A stretch of 64,000 nucleotides of DNA from Heterocephalus glaber (Eukaryota; Chordata; Mammalia; Rodentia; Bathyergidae): positions 3,349,206 to 3,413,205 of the forward strand of contig NW_004624801.1 of assembly GCF_000247695.1 (NCBI RefSeq), written 5' to 3'. The notes beneath the pieces were generated by a model. It had not been told where the DNA came from, made no database searches, and saw only the letters and a list, made by a program, of their open reading frames with translations. Of the stretch, positions 20,280-32,148 are shown in pieces. Both the position numbers and the translations under genes were made by a program. Numbering within the stretch: the first letter of the stretch is position 1; each line of letters starts with the position of its first letter.

Positions 20280-23200
20280 CAGAGCCCTGTTGCCTTGACA
20301 GGTTTGTGTTTTGTTTTGTTTTTAACATGTCACTGTGGGATTAGATTCTTGCTGAGGGGAGGCAGCCACCTTAGCCATGTCCTCCTGAGGGTCTCTCCTC
20401 AGGAGTGTCTCTCTCCGGAGAATGGCAGCTCAGTGAGTTGTGGCACCAGGTTTCAGAGGCCAAACCACCTCCATCCATCTGCCTGCAAACTCCACTCCCT
20501 GCCCCAAAATGTTTTTCCCAGCTTCCCATCTGGCTGTTGGCAGGAAGCCACAGGGCCTAAGGGAGACTGCAAAGAGGAAGTGCATAGATATGCACTCCTG
20601 GTTGTGTTCCTAACTTTCTTTTTCTGCAACTTAAATCAGGGCGTCAGGGGCCCAGGGATGAGTTGTGGACAGGGCACCACTGCCACTGCAGGTGAGTCTG
20701 GGAGGCCACCTGCCCAGGTATGCAGAAGATGGGGGCTCCAGGGAAGCTGCCCGGGAGGGTCCAGGTGAGCTGGGGAAGGGTGGGGAGTGTCACACACAGG
20801 TGAGAGGCCAAGCCCTCCCTCCCTCCCTCCCTCCCTCCCTCCCTGAGTTCAGTCATCTCCCATCCACCCTCACAACTAAAACCCTCCCAGCTCTGGGAGC
20901 AGCTGCTGACGCATACGCATAAAATCCACCCTCCAGCTTGCCCTCACCTGCCTGGCCAGAGCCAAAGGCAGCCCAGTGGATTTTGCAATCTCTGCTCCAT
21001 GCAATCCCTTGTTCTCCCAGCCTCAGTCCTTCCATCTCTAACTTGGGGGCAGATATGAATCAACCCTAAGTTTTGAGGGTTCTAAGGATCCCTCACTCTC
21101 TGACATCCTCATCCCTTTTGTCTACTTTCTTCTGGGAGTGAGACGCAGCCTTTGTAGAGAGAGGAAGGGCTTACATGAAGATGGAATCAAAGATGAAGAG
21201 CAAGCAGGACCTGCTTGGACACCAGCAGGAGCACAGCCTTAAGTTGCTGGCTTGGCAAACAAAGGATCCAACTGCAACTCTGGTCCAGCCCAGCAGAGAC
21301 AGAGGTGCTAGAAAGGGCAGTAGTTCTTCACTGAACCAGCAGCTGCTGCAGGAAGAACCTGGAGCTGTCAATGCCTCACCTAATAGTTTTTTCTTGGGCT
21401 GCAGCCCGAGTAAAGCAGGGATATCCCACTGGCTGGGCTACACTCCCTGTCCTGAAACTGGACCCACCTGGCCTTTCGAGGTCCCAGTGTGTGGGTCACA
21501 GGCTGGGAGGCCTTGTGGCTAGGAAGGGCTCTGGAGCCCATGGGTGACCCAATCTGGCCTCCCATTGACTAGGCCCGTGGGGCTGGCCAGTTCCTTCCCC
21601 TTGAGCTGCCTGTCTATAAAATGAGGTACAGGGCATAGCATCAACCCCACAGCACTGTTATGAGAATTAAGGCCAACACAGAAGCTGGCACATGAAAGTC
21701 ACAACTGCTAACAGCCCTCAGCACATGAGTGGGACAGAACAGTGTGTATCCAATAAATATGAGCCCCCCCCCGCCCCCGTCCAGGAAAGGGGGATGGGAG
21801 ATGCCTGGGGGAGGGCTGGGGATGGGCAGCATCCCGTGCTAACTCTTCACCTAGCAGCAGGCTTGGGTCCTATCGGGTCTGGGGAGATGTTAGCTGAGAC
21901 CTGAATTGAACGTCCCAGAAGTGGCTCCTGGTGCCTGCTTCCAGCTGTGCGGGGTCAAGAGGCCTTACAGAGCACCCGAGAAAGGAACCCCGCTCTCTGG
22001 AGGCCTCTGGGTTTCTCAGGAGAACTTCAGAGACCAAGAGGATGCAAGGAGAATGAGGAGGGAGCCCCCAAGCCCAACCCACGCTCCGTCTATCAAGGGT
22101 CCGGTGTACGATCTCATTGCAAACAGAACTGATATGAAGTTGAAAACGACTGAATGAGTGCCTAATTTTGAAGATGGAAAAACTGAACCTGCTGCTCAGG
22201 AAGGGCAATAACTGGTCCCAGTCTACCAGGGAGATCTCACCTGAGCCAAGATGGGAGCTCTGTGGCTAGGCTAGCTTCTCCTGTCTCCCTTCACTCTTTG
22301 GGTCCACAGAACCGCCGCCAGAATGTAACCTTGTGGAAGCTGTGGCGCAAGCCAGGTCTCCCTACGGCCCCATCAAGAATCCTGGGTCAGTTGGCAGGGA
22401 CAGAGACAGAGCTACACCACGTCTGGCTGCACCTTCCTGGGCCTTACCTGAACAGTGTCTTCCTCTCCTGTCACCCCAAGCTAGGCTGCAGCCCCCAAGG
22501 ACCCCATTACTCCTACCAGCCAGCCCTTGTGTGTCCCAGCCCTGCTCCCTCCCGCCACTATACCACCCTTCTTGTAACTCCACCTTAGCAAGTCCTTCAT
22601 TAGCTCTAATGAGTCTGTCTAGAGACAGAGGAGCCTGGATGACATTTAATTACCCTCTAATTGCTTCCCAGGGAGATGAGTGAGGAGCCCAAATTTCTCT
22701 GCAGATGCTCAGGGGAGAAGGGCATGGTTTCTGCCAGAATTCAGTCACATGTCCTCAGCCACCAAGAGCCAGCCCTGCCCAGGCCACAATCCCTTCTTAC
22801 AGCCGTCCAGGGCCAAGGGAATGTGGGCGTGAGGAAGGGCAGGCATTGAGATGGGAGCTGAGGCAGCAGGCAGATGGGGTCACCCAGTTCCCACACCCAG
22901 GGTGGATTTCCTCATTTCCCAAGGCACCAAAGCTGTGCTACACCCAGCTCGTGGTGGTAGTGGTGAAAAGGGCAGGGGTTTGAAATAATGACGTTCTGAC
23001 TGGAGCTCTGATTAATTCTGTGACTTTGAGGGAGGCTCAGCCTCTCTGAGTACATTTCTTCGTCTAGGAGAGGGAGATACAGAAGGAGTCTACCTCACTG
23101 AGCAGCGCAGTTGAAGGGAGAACTTGGCACCCTTCAGTGGATTCTCCAGGTCTAATGGAGAGCGGGGAGAAAAGGGGATAGAGGTCCCTTTGTACCAGCC

Positions 23201-23565
23201 TCTCTGAGCACTGGGTGCAGAGTCGAGTCCCAGGCGGCAGGTCCCGTGCATACGAACACCCAGCCTCCCTCACTCTGTGTGGCTGTACAAACCCCACATC
23301 CCTGGAAAGGTGGCAGGAGTCCCATTTGATAAGAGGCCCAGTGACCAAGTGCCAAGAAACCCACCTGCTAAGCAGCAGTGCGGACATTCGTTCCTGAGCC
23401 AAAAGGGCCTGTGCAGGCAGAAGGATAGACAAGGCCATGTCTTTCCAGGACATGGCCCCAAGTGGCCAAGAGAGAAGCCACTCAAGCCCCTGTGACCACA
23501 GGCTGCCCCAGGAACCGCTTTCTGACCACCCTCCTGCCCTGAAGTTCCCCCAAAGCAGAGACAGA
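20280..23565. other. Intergenic, GC-moderate, just past the CDC42EP4 3' end
   Basis: No ID or B1 insertions in over 3 kb. Likely reversed MIRs at about 21590-21690 and 22990-23090 (CTGTCTATAAAATGAGG; GTGACTTTGAGGGAGG). No exon supported. Could hold conserved regulatory DNA, untested. Confidence 0.4.
20813..20844. repeat. (CCCT)n microsatellite
   Basis: About eight units of CCCT/CTCC. Confidence 0.9.
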
Positions 23566-23593
23566 CACCAGATGTGCTAGAGGGCTTTTTAAT
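23565..23593 (-). terminator. Likely distal poly(A) signal (ATTAAA) of CDC42EP4
   Basis: Minus-strand ATTAAA (plus-strand TTTAAT at 23588-23593) is followed about 15-25 nt downstream by a G/T-rich stretch (TCTGGTGTCTGTCTCTG), the usual layout of a mammalian cleavage/polyadenylation site. It is the last plausible signal before repeat-bearing intergenic DNA. Confidence 0.6.
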
Positions 23594-25114
23594 GTTTCCT
23601 TGCTGCTTTAACAATATCATGAAAAAATACAGTTTAGAGCCTGGAACTGACCTGGGCAGGTGCCAAGGGCCACTCATGGGGCAGCACAGCCCTGTGATTC
23701 TGCCAGTGAGGGAGCTAAGCTTCCAGAAACGGCAGCGCAAGTCAGGAGCCAGGTTAGTGTCTCAGAGTCAGGGTCCCGCCAGGCTCACCACTCCTGGCCG
23801 GGACCCCTTGTACTGTAGTTAGTTCTCTCTCCCCCTCCTCCCTCTGACCAAGCAGAGGCAGAGGCCGGTCAGCCTATTCCCAGGACAGAAAGATAATCCG
23901 CGTCACCCCTGGGGCTCACACCCCAGCTTCTACTCAATCCCCTGGATAGTTACAGGAGAAGGAGCAAAACTTGAATTTCAGAAAAACAACTCTTTAGCAT
24001 AAGAATGTTCCAAATATTACATAGGGTATACTAATACTAAAAAAAATTATCTTGTGTTTACCCGAAATTCAAATTTAATTCAGCTTTCTGGTTTTTGTTT
24101 TGTGTATTTTTTTTTTGCTAAATCTGGCAACCCTTGCCTGGGCCCCTGGGCCTCCCCAGTGGGGGAAGGGTCTGGGAAAGGGAGGGGAAGTGTCCCACAC
24201 AGGGCGAAGGAGTCAAAACACAGCCTCCACCCGTGATATATTATTTTTTAATAATCATTTTCCAGAAATCCACACTGGCCTCCTGCAGCTGTTAAAAGCT
24301 ATAGGGGGCACTCGAGAACACCCCCCCACCACCACAGTTCAGGTTGGGCTGGTTTCTTTGATGCAGGAGGTGCCCAGACTTGAGTATGCTAACAGTCACT
24401 GTAACTTCCAAGAGGAGGGGACTTGGTATAAAGGTTTTCTAAAAGGATTCCATTCTATTTATTAACACTGTTCCAAATATTGCTCTATAAGGACTTCAAC
24501 ATAATAATAAAGAACAAACACACCCATAGGGCGGGGCCCCGGCCCTGTTCCTAGTGTCCTCTGGGAAGGGTCCCTCCTTGGGAACCCATCCATTACCATC
24601 CTGTCTCACCCCTGCCAGGGGCTATGTGTGCTATCTGGTTCACAGCTGGTCCCCTGCCCGTCTATCTCCCAGGGAAGGAGCTGGAGGGGATGGGATGAGA
24701 GATCACCCCCTTCCTCCTGCTACGCACACCTGCTTGGGGCCCTAGTGGTCACAGCAGGGACACCAGGAGAGGAAGGGGACAGAGAGCCAAGTGTCCTAGC
24801 CATGGAGTAAGCTGTCTCCGGCTGACCTGCCATGGGTGCCCAACAGGAACTCAGGATAACATCTGGCAGCCATTTGGGGCTAGGGTAGAGAAAGAGGAGG
24901 CCAGGAGGAAAATGGATTCCTGCTTGGAGAACACAGCCTGGCCCCATGCTGCTGTGGGGAGCAGGCGTGTGCACCTAGGCCGGCTCCCCGAGTCCTCTGA
25001 GCCCCTCACCCAAGAGGTCCTAGGCTGCCTCTTGTGCAGTAAGGTCGAAGGTCACAGTGGGGTGGGAGCAGGGAGAAGACCGCAGCTCGGAGCTCCAGCT
25101 ACTTTCTGACCACC
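23570..25114 (-). other. CDC42EP4: CDC42EP4 3' UTR (about 1.5 kb)
   Basis: Region between the stop codon and the best minus-strand poly(A) signal. It contains none of the ID, B1 or LTR repeats that fill the flanks, which fits transcribed, constrained sequence. The half nearest the stop codon is GC-rich. The distal half (about 23.95-24.5 kb) is AT-rich and carries two further poly(A)-signal hexamers, so shorter mRNA forms are possible. The length is similar to my recollection of the human 3' UTR. The exact 3' end is an inference. Confidence 0.65.
24458..24463 (-). terminator. Possible proximal poly(A) signal (AATAAA) in the CDC42EP4 3' UTR
   Basis: Canonical AATAAA on the minus strand about 650 nt after the stop codon. 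Another ATTAAA lies at 24246-24251. Downstream G/U content is less clear than at the distal site, so use is uncertain. Confidence 0.35.
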
Positions 25115-26152
25115 TCACACGCGGATCTCGTCTTCCTCCTCCTCCTCCTCGTCCATGAAGGAGAACTCCTTGTCGGGCTGCCTCGGGACAGCGGCCTGTG
25201 CCCTGTCCGGTCCCCGGAAGGCTGGGCTGCGCTCCTCCAGGACACCTGAGGTGCAGCTGGAGAGGGAACTACTGTCCCTCGTGGTGTGGCTGCCCACACT
25301 GCGGGCCGAGCTGGGGCTGGGGGCCGCTGCCGCCCACCCCTCGTCCTCCAGAGCGTGGGAGGGCCTTGCCAGGGGCGGGGCTGCCTCAGCTGAAGGGGGA
25401 GCCTGGGTGACCCCACCGGGGTCCTCATCCACACGGTAACTGCCACCATCCTCCTCAGGATCCCACTCCTCCTTGTCCATGATGCTGAGGACATCGCCCA
25501 GCATGGAGGGCCCCAGATCAATGTGGAAGGACATGATGGATTCCGCATGCTTCAGACCATAGCTGGCCTTGGGCACAACGGGCAGATCTGTCAGGTCCCC
25601 GAAGGCCTGCTCATCGAGGAGGGGGTCCAGGGAGTGGGGGCCTGTGGCCCCATTCCGGCGGGGCCCCAGCTCCGCAGCACCCACCTCCTCTGCACTGCCA
25701 TCCCCAGCATCCGCCTTCTTCACAGGGCTGGATGACAGGCTCTTGGGCAGCTTGCTGGAGCCCTTCTCTGCGGCCTCTTTCTCATTGAGCTGCGGCAGGG
25801 ACATGGCGTTCTTGACGAAGAGTGCTGAGTCCCGAAGGGAACCCAGCATATCTCTCTGCTCCCGGTCCCCCCGGGTCACTGACTGTGACCGCTTGCTACC
25901 CCGGAACTTCCGGGACAGAAGGCTGCGTTTGGAAGATGAGGAGGAGGCCTGTTCATCCAGGGACTCGCCGTCAGGCTCACCTGCCTTGCTGTTGAGGAAG
26001 GAGGTGTCCCCAAAGGCGTCCCCAGCCCGGCCCACGTGCATGGTGTGGCGGAAGTCACCCAGCGGAGCACTGATCATCTCAGCTGTGAGGTCCACTCGGG
26101 AACGGCGCTTGGAGTGCACTGAGCTGGACACCAGCTGCTTGAGAATCGGCAT
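25115..26152 (-). CDS. CDC42EP4: Cdc42 effector protein 4 (CDC42EP4/BORG4), complete single-exon reading frame
   Basis: 345-residue protein, ATG to TGA without interruption. Borg-family proteins bind GTP-loaded Cdc42/TC10 through a CRIB motif and organise septin filaments and the actin cortex. Seen here: basic N-terminus (residues 5-19), CRIB motif at 27-41 (ISAP, then FRHTMHVG), a conserved Borg block at about 76-125 (SLRDSALFVKNAMSLPQL), a proline/serine-rich linker, the likely septin-binding BD3 region at about 203-226 (ESIMSFHIDLGPSMLGDVLS), and an acidic tail (334-341) ending DEIRV. The protein is recognised from close agreement with recalled mammalian CDC42EP4, which is about 356 residues in human. 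The shortfall appears to lie in the linker near residue 263. The start is firm: the N-terminus matches the family and A is at -3. Absence of coding introns is usual for this gene. No signal peptide or membrane segment, so a cytoplasmic/cytoskeletal protein is expected. Confidence 0.97.
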   Translation of the reverse strand: MPILKQLVSSSVHSKRRSRVDLTAEMISAPLGDFRHTMHVGRAGDAFGDTSFLNSKAGEPDGESLDEQASSSSSKRSLLSRKFRGSKRSQSVTRGDREQRDMLGSLRDSALFVKNAMSLPQLNEKEAAEKGSSKLPKSLSSSPVKKADAGDGSAEEVGAAELGPRRNGATGPHSLDPLLDEQAFGDLTDLPVVPKASYGLKHAESIMSFHIDLGPSMLGDVLSIMDKEEWDPEEDGGSYRVDEDPGGVTQAPPSAEAAPPLARPSHALEDEGWAAAAPSPSSARSVGSHTTRDSSSLSSCTSGVLEERSPAFRGPDRAQAAVPRQPDKEFSFMDEEEEEEDEIRV

Positions 26153-26264
26153 CTTGCTGGCTCGGAGGGGAGGTAGACCCTCCCAAGGCGGCAGGTAGGT
26201 CTGGGGTCAGATCTGAAGTCCCAGTCCAGTGGGTGGAGAAGGTGACAGCAGGGAGATCACAGGG
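26153..26264 (-). other. CDC42EP4: CDC42EP4 5' UTR part of the coding exon, with splice acceptor
   Basis: On the minus strand a pyrimidine-rich run (CCCTCCTGCTCTCTGCTTG) ends in CAG at 26267-26265, and the exon then starts CCCTGTGATC at 26264. A TTAAC branch-point-like sequence lies about 30 nt upstream. The resulting 112-nt leader segment contains no ATG before the main start. A 5' UTR intron ahead of a single coding exon is the known CDC42EP4 architecture, but the exact boundary is inferred from splice signals only. Confidence 0.75.
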
Positions 26265-27245
26265 CTGCAAGCAGAGAGCAGGAGGGACAGGGTTAACAGG
26301 CTGGCCACTCAGCACCAAAGCCCACCTGCCAAGGGGCTGTCACTGAAACCCCAGCCCTCCAACCAAAATGAAAAAACGAGAAAGAAGCCAGCGATCAGAT
26401 CAACTTTATAACACTGCCTCTTTCTTCATCCGTAGGCTCCGAGGGTGGAGGAGTGGCTTTACATATCTAGTTAAGAGTTCAGGAGCAAGAGGCACACTTT
26501 GCCTGAAACCTGAGAGAGAAACAGCCTTTCTCCTAAAGAACAATGCCTCCCCCAGTCCCTCCCCCAACCGGGATGCGGCCAGAGCAAAGGAGACCATCCT
26601 GAAGGACGAGGATGAAGGACAAGAAGGTACTGGAGGCATCCAAGGCAGCCAGCCTGGAGACTTGCTGAAGTTCTCCCTGCCGTCTGACCCTGTGGAGTTG
26701 GGGACGTCTCAGCCTCAGCCTGAGTGGCAGCCTTCAGTGAGCCAAGAATGACAGGCCGGGCCGAGGGGAGGCAACGCTGCGCTGCCCAGCACTGACAGGA
26801 ACGTGAACGTGGGTGGCCCAGCTTTCCTGAATCAGAAAGCAGCTCCCCAGCCTTGAAGCTCCCGCTGGGTGTCCCACAAACGAGCATCTGGCCTGCGCCC
26901 ACGTTAACGCCACCATGGGCCTCTAAACTCCGCTGAGGTTCTGCCTCTGGTCTCTTAGGGAGAATCTAGATTGAGAAACCCCCTCTCATTTCCTTAATCA
27001 TTAGTGGTGGAGAGAGGCAGGGACTAGCCCCTAAATGACAGCCCCCTGGGACCTGCAGGACTCCGGTGATGAGCCTGAAATCCAAAGAACAGCAGGGGGA
27101 GAGCCCAGGAGAGCACTGAGATCCCACCCGGGCGGCTCCCGGCAAGGGCTAAATTGAAGTTCAGTGTGGGGCTAAACCTCTCTCCCCAGAGTGCCTAATG
27201 TAGTGACTAAGTCACTAAATTGTTTAGGTTGGGTCAATCTTCTGA

Positions 27246-27304
27246 GGCTACAGCTTGAGCCTCCCAGAGCGCTGGGATTACAAGCTTGTGCCACCACGCC
27301 CAGC
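27246..27304 (-). mobile_element. B1 fragment
   Basis: GAGCCTCCCAGAGCGCTGGG and TTGTGCCACCACGCCCAGC, the 5' part of an inverted B1. Confidence 0.8.
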
Positions 27305-27984
27305 TTCCAAACTTAAACTCAGGTGAGCTGGGCAAAGTGGGGAGAGAGAGGGGGAGGAATTTGATCAGCTGGTGGGTGAGGAGTAGACTGGGGTCTCAGG
27401 GGCTGCCTCCCTCCCAGTCCTGCAGACAGCACAGGTCCCAGGCACCTTCATTCCAGGGCCACTCTGCCCACAGCGAAGTTCAGTCAGGGCACAGTGAATG
27501 CGCTGCTTCCTCACCCTCCTCCGCATCGGCTCAACTCTGTCTAGCAGTGCGCAGCGCAGTTCACGCCAACATCTCCCCCCTGCCTTTCCCGGGCCCCCCA
27601 TTTTCTCCCCTTCTACCTTCATCTCAGCACACAGCACAGGATTTCTGTGCCCTCTGGCCCCTCCTCCCTTGCTCTTCATTTTATGCCAAGCAGATGGCGC
27701 TGAGTCAACCCCGACCTCTTCAAGTTCCCCTCACATGTCCGGGCAGTCACACTGCTTGTCCTCTAGCTCTAGAGGACACCAAGTTCTCAGGGACAGGCAG
27801 TGGGGCCAGGCGCAGGGGTGGGCCTACCCCAAGTGAGCTGGCCGGCCCACAGCCAGAGAGGACTGCCCCAGGAAACCCTGTAGGATGGGCTAGCACTCCT
27901 ACCTCCCCACCAGACCCCAGGCAAGTTGACTTCCCCTGGCCCCCATCCTCCTGCCACACCCTCCTCTAAACAGACACTGGACGG
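27305..27984. other. Intronic, no gene recognised
   Basis: C/T-rich sequence. The 227-codon open stretch across it has no domain and is judged accidental. Confidence 0.35.
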
Positions 27985-28215
27985 CCTGAGCAGTCCCAGC
28001 AAACCCTTTTGCAAAGGGCCAAGGGGCACATATTTTCATCTTCGTGGCTGATACAGTCTTTGTCACTTAACTACTTAACTCTGTCTTCTTAGAAGAAAAC
28101 AGCCAAAGACAATATGCAAACAAATGGACCTAGTTGTGTCCCAATAGAACTTTATTTACAGAAAATACCAGGGCTGGCTGGAGGGTGGGTGTGTGCCAGG
28201 CCTGAAACCTTCCAC
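27985..28215 (+). mobile_element. hAT-type DNA transposon remnant
   Basis: GCAAAGGGCCAAGGGGCACATATTTTC, TCTTAGAAGAAAACAGCCA and CCCAATAGAACTTTATTTACAG follow the order of a common mammalian hAT-Charlie-type MER element. A copy in the other orientation is at 57708-57990. Confidence 0.5.
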
Positions 28216-28932
28216 TTGGCTGCTTCCAGGTGTGGCCTTTAAACAAACTAGTAAATGTAAAAACAAAACAAAACAAAGTCCACCTTTATTTACAGAAACA
28301 AATGACAGGGAGGACTCAGCCCATGGTCAGGTCAAGTTTGCTGACCTAGAATGCCTTAGTGACCCTCCGGGCCAGCCATGGGCTCCCGGGCCAAAACCAG
28401 GAGGAAACTTCTCTTTGGCTAAATGCTCCTTGGGTCTGTGCCAGTCACATTGGGCACAGAAGAAAATTAAAGCCAGTTTCCATGAGATCCCAGGAAACTC
28501 CTGGTCTCTGCCACCAGGGCAGGCAGCGAGGCAGCAGCCCAGCTCCCAGGGCACTGGGGTCTCACATTGCCGGAAGGGATAAGCAGGGTGGCACTGTCAT
28601 CCCCCGGATGAGAGATCAGGCTCCCTGAAGTAAGGCCACTCGGCGGGTTCACACCCCCGGTGGCGCTGGGCTGAGCTCGGCTGGTGCCCACTCTGATGCT
28701 CCTTCTGCTCACCCCACCACTGCTGGTGGCCACCAACTGTTGGGGGCACGCAGAGAAGGGAGGGGAGAGCCTGGCTGCTGCCACAAGTCTTGTGCAGCCC
28801 CAGACCAGGTCCTGACACAGTCGATGCTTTGTGCCAAGTAACCGGGGTGGGGGCGCCCTGTGCATAGTAATGAGCACAGCATCTCTGGCCATTACCCGCT
28901 GCATCCATCCCTGTTGTTCTGTCATCGTCGTT
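28216..28932. other. Intronic, no gene recognised
   Basis: Unique-looking apart from an A-rich patch at about 28258-28277. Confidence 0.3.
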
Positions 28933-28951
28933 GTCATCATCATCATCATCA
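28933..28951. repeat. (ATC)n microsatellite
   Basis: Five to six CAT/ATC units abutting a SINE. Confidence 0.85.
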
Positions 28952-28956
28952 CAGGG

Positions 28957-29122
28957 GATGGAACTCAGGGCCACTGAGCTACATCCCCACCCCTTTTTTA
29001 AATGTTTGAGAAAGGATCTCACTGAGTCACTAAATTGCTCTGGCTAGGGTGAAATTTGTGATCCTTCTGCCTCAGCCTCCCATAGTACTGGGATTATAGG
29101 CCATTGCCACCACATCCAGCTC
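28957..29122 (-). mobile_element. B1-dID SINE
   Basis: Inverted dimer: GGATGGAACTCAGGGCCACTG (ID side), then TTTGAGAAAGGATCTCACTG ... CTGGGATTATAGGC (B1 side). The ID half lacks its middle. Confidence 0.85.
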
Positions 29123-30978
29123 CACCCCAGTTTTGACAACCCAAATGGTCTTGAGACAGCCCGATGTGCCCCCTGGGAGGCAAAACTGGCCCAGTCTGAA
29201 ATCCACTGCCCTAGGGTGAGAACACACATGAAAATAAGGCATGTACTACTCAACAACAAAAAGGGGGAGGGGTCATCAAGGGTCAGAACTGGGTGAGAGC
29301 CTGGGGACCAGATATCCAGAGTTTCGATATAACAGGAATCCCTAGGTCAGGAAGCTCAGCAAGTTGTGGTTTCCCAACTGAAGCACTCAGCAGAGAGCAG
29401 AGGGGAAACCACAGCTGCCCAGGACACACTGAGATGCATGCTGTGGATCCCTGTGGCCACCCAGGGGAACCAAGGCCATCATAGCTACAGGCAGGGGATT
29501 CCCCACCATCCCATTATCTACCCCTTTCCCAGCACGGCTTGGCAGGAAGGGCTATAAAGGAGGAGGCAGTGGGGACACTTAGTGAGAACTGATGCATGGC
29601 ACTGCCATACATATGCACCCTTCCTAGGTCAGCCTGGGATCCCCCAGGATCCTGCTTGGCTCTGCACCCCAGAAAGTGGCAAGTCTCTCAATGCCATCTG
29701 CTTCCTAGGCCTCACACCCAGGGCGTGGCATGGGGTTTTGTGGCTTCTGACAGAACATCTTCAATATCCAGCAGAGGAGGGGCCCAAGAGAGCTGGGGTG
29801 TCAACTGGCCCCACTCTACTTGTCCCACTATCCCAGTGATAAGGTGCTGTGGCACCCAGCAGTCCAGGGTGGGGGCGATCCTGGGTCTTTGAGGTCCCCG
29901 AGCTTGAGCAAATGAGACAGGCCAAGCGGTAGGCTGAGGCCAGCAAGAACTCACTCAATGGGTTGTTCTGAGTCTTTGGTGTCATGGGCCCATGTGACAC
30001 TGAGTCACCCTAAGCTCCTAAAAGAGAAAGATTTGGGGGTGAGGAGACCAACAGGTGGTTAGGAGTAAGGAGGTGATAGGAACTGTAGCTCCAGCCAGAG
30101 GCCTGGGCCATCCTGGGATGGGAGTTTGGGGTCCTCTAGTGCCCATCAGAGGAGACCAGGCCCTAGGCACTGTGGCTTTGGAGGGAGTGTTGCTAAGTGC
30201 TGACTCAGCTCTGGGGAAGTGGCCTTGCACAGCCCAGCCACTCCCCATGGTTTCCCTAGTGGGATATCCCCAACCCACCCTGGAGGCACATCCTGCTTTG
30301 GTGCACAGAAAGGGAAAGCAAATCTATTGCTCAAAGCTCTCCTCAGCTCTTCTGAGCTTCTGAAGGGTCAGATTCCTCCACCTTTCACCTCATAGCCACT
30401 GAGCCTTTACCTTCCCCTAAGGTGGGGAATAACTAGCCCCTCCTGTGCAGGTCTACACCAACCACATCCTCAGCTCCACTCCTGGGAATACAAAGGACAC
30501 GCTCTGCCTGGCCCTGTCACCACCCTCCCTGGAATGAGGCACAGCCAGTGGTACTCCAGCCCCCATTACCCAGCCTAGCAGTCCCTCAATAGACAAGAGG
30601 ACAGGTTGGACCAAAGCATCGCACTCCAAATGCCCAGCATTGGCCTGCTCCTGGCAGTGCGGCCCGAAGCAAGACACAGACGTGAGCTCTCTTGGACAGT
30701 CAGGCAGGCCTCCCTTCCACTCTGCAGCTAACCTAGAGCTCAACCCAGTACACATGTGCTTCAACACCCACTGCCACTGTTCCCTGCCATGGGCCCATCC
30801 TGGATCCTAACCGTCTACTGATACCAGCTCCAGGCAATGCAGCTGGACAGAGAGGGCTCTGGGACATGACTTCAGTCATGGCTCTGATGGGTTGCAAGAG
30901 GCTTTGTTTACTCGTCATTACCCATTCATTCGATCACTGCCTTATTGAGACTCTGCTCTTCCTCCAACATTTATGCAC
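29123..30978. other. Intronic, unique-looking, no SINE for about 1.8 kb
   Basis: No gene recognised. The scarcity of insertions makes it a place to look for conserved intronic regulatory elements. Confidence 0.35.
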
Positions 30979-31311
30979 ATTCAGCCCTCCGTATCCCTGG
31001 TTCTACATCTGAACATCCAACCAACTGCTGATTGAAAATCTTTGGGAAAAATATAGTATTTGTGCTGAACATGTCAGACTTTTTTTCTTGTTATTACTTC
31101 CTAAATAATACAGTATAACCAAAACCTATACACCATCCATAGGGTATTAGGTATTACAAACCACCCAGAGAGGATTTAAAGAACATAGGAGGAGGTGCAC
31201 AGGTTCTATGCAAATACTGTGCCATTTTATATAAGGACCTTGAGCACCTGTGGGTTTTGGTATCTGAGGGGGTCCTGGAAGCAGTTCACCGTGGACACTG
31301 AGGGACTGCTG
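30979..31311 (+). mobile_element. Tigger-type DNA transposon (non-autonomous)
   Basis: Left CAGCCCTCCGTATCCCTGG, then GAAAATCTTTGGGAAAAATA, TATGCAAATACTGTGCCATT and right GTGGACACTGAGGGACTGCT, which is the inverse of the left end. Homologous to 33321-33665. Confidence 0.85.
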
Positions 31312-32132
31312 TAGTCTTTCAGGCCCTGGAGATAGAGGAGTGAAGGTAGAGTATCTTCCCAGGTACAGGTGGGTGCGGGTGATGGGTGCAAATCTGTAAA
31401 TAAAAGTGTCTCATTGCGCTTAGTGTATTGAGGGAAATGAAGTAACATCAGGAAGAATGGGAGGAAGCACACTGGGGGGGGCTCTCTGAGGACTAAGCAC
31501 CAGAGCTGAGCGAGGAGGAGCCAGTCGCCCCAGGTACAGCCCAGTCAGAGGGAACAGCACACGTCAAGGCCCCAAGGTAGGACCAAGTTCGAGGCAGTTG
31601 AGGACTAGAATGGAAACCCATGAGGCCAGCAGTCAGGTCACACAGGGCCCTTCCTGCCTGACCAGGTGAGGAGCATGGAGGTCACTCTGGGTACACAAAC
31701 CAACAGCCACTTGTAAGCAAGAGGGTGAACCAGCCTACGGATTTGGAAACTCTCGGTGGCTCCTGCCACTGGAGCCAGAGGGGAGGAGAAGCAGGATTCC
31801 GGACAGGAGTCGGTGCTGGAGTTTAGGGCAAGGAGGAAGGCCAGAACATGGTATGGCTACAGAGGAGGACAGAGTGGGACACAGGGCATGGTTTGAAATA
31901 CAGGCACCACCAAGGTGGCTGAGAAGAAAAAGGACAGCATCCAGTGGGTTGTAGCCCACTGCCCTGCTCTCAGCCCCAGGCACCATTTTCCAAGAGTGAG
32001 TCTCAAGCGAGGGCCACGGGCCTTCCTCCTGGGGATGAGCCAATATCCAACCAGCCCCGGGCAGAACTTGACAGCCCCATCAGAAGGCATTCTTCTATAC
32101 AGCCGTCTGTCACACTGAAGGCAACCATGTGT
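31312..32132. other. Intronic, probable ancient repeat traces
   Basis: GGAACAGCACACGTCAAGGCC ... GAGGTCACTCTGG resembles a widespread old mammalian repeat whose name I cannot assign. No gene seen. Confidence 0.3.
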
Positions 32133-32148
32133 AAGAGTCTCAGCTTAA

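Noticed and set aside
25569..26198. 209-codon frame antisense to CDC42EP4
   Set aside because: Shadow of the real coding exon in GC-rich sequence.
27286..27969. 227-codon plus-strand frame
   Set aside because: Begins in a B1 fragment, has low-complexity Ser/Pro composition, and no family or splice context.
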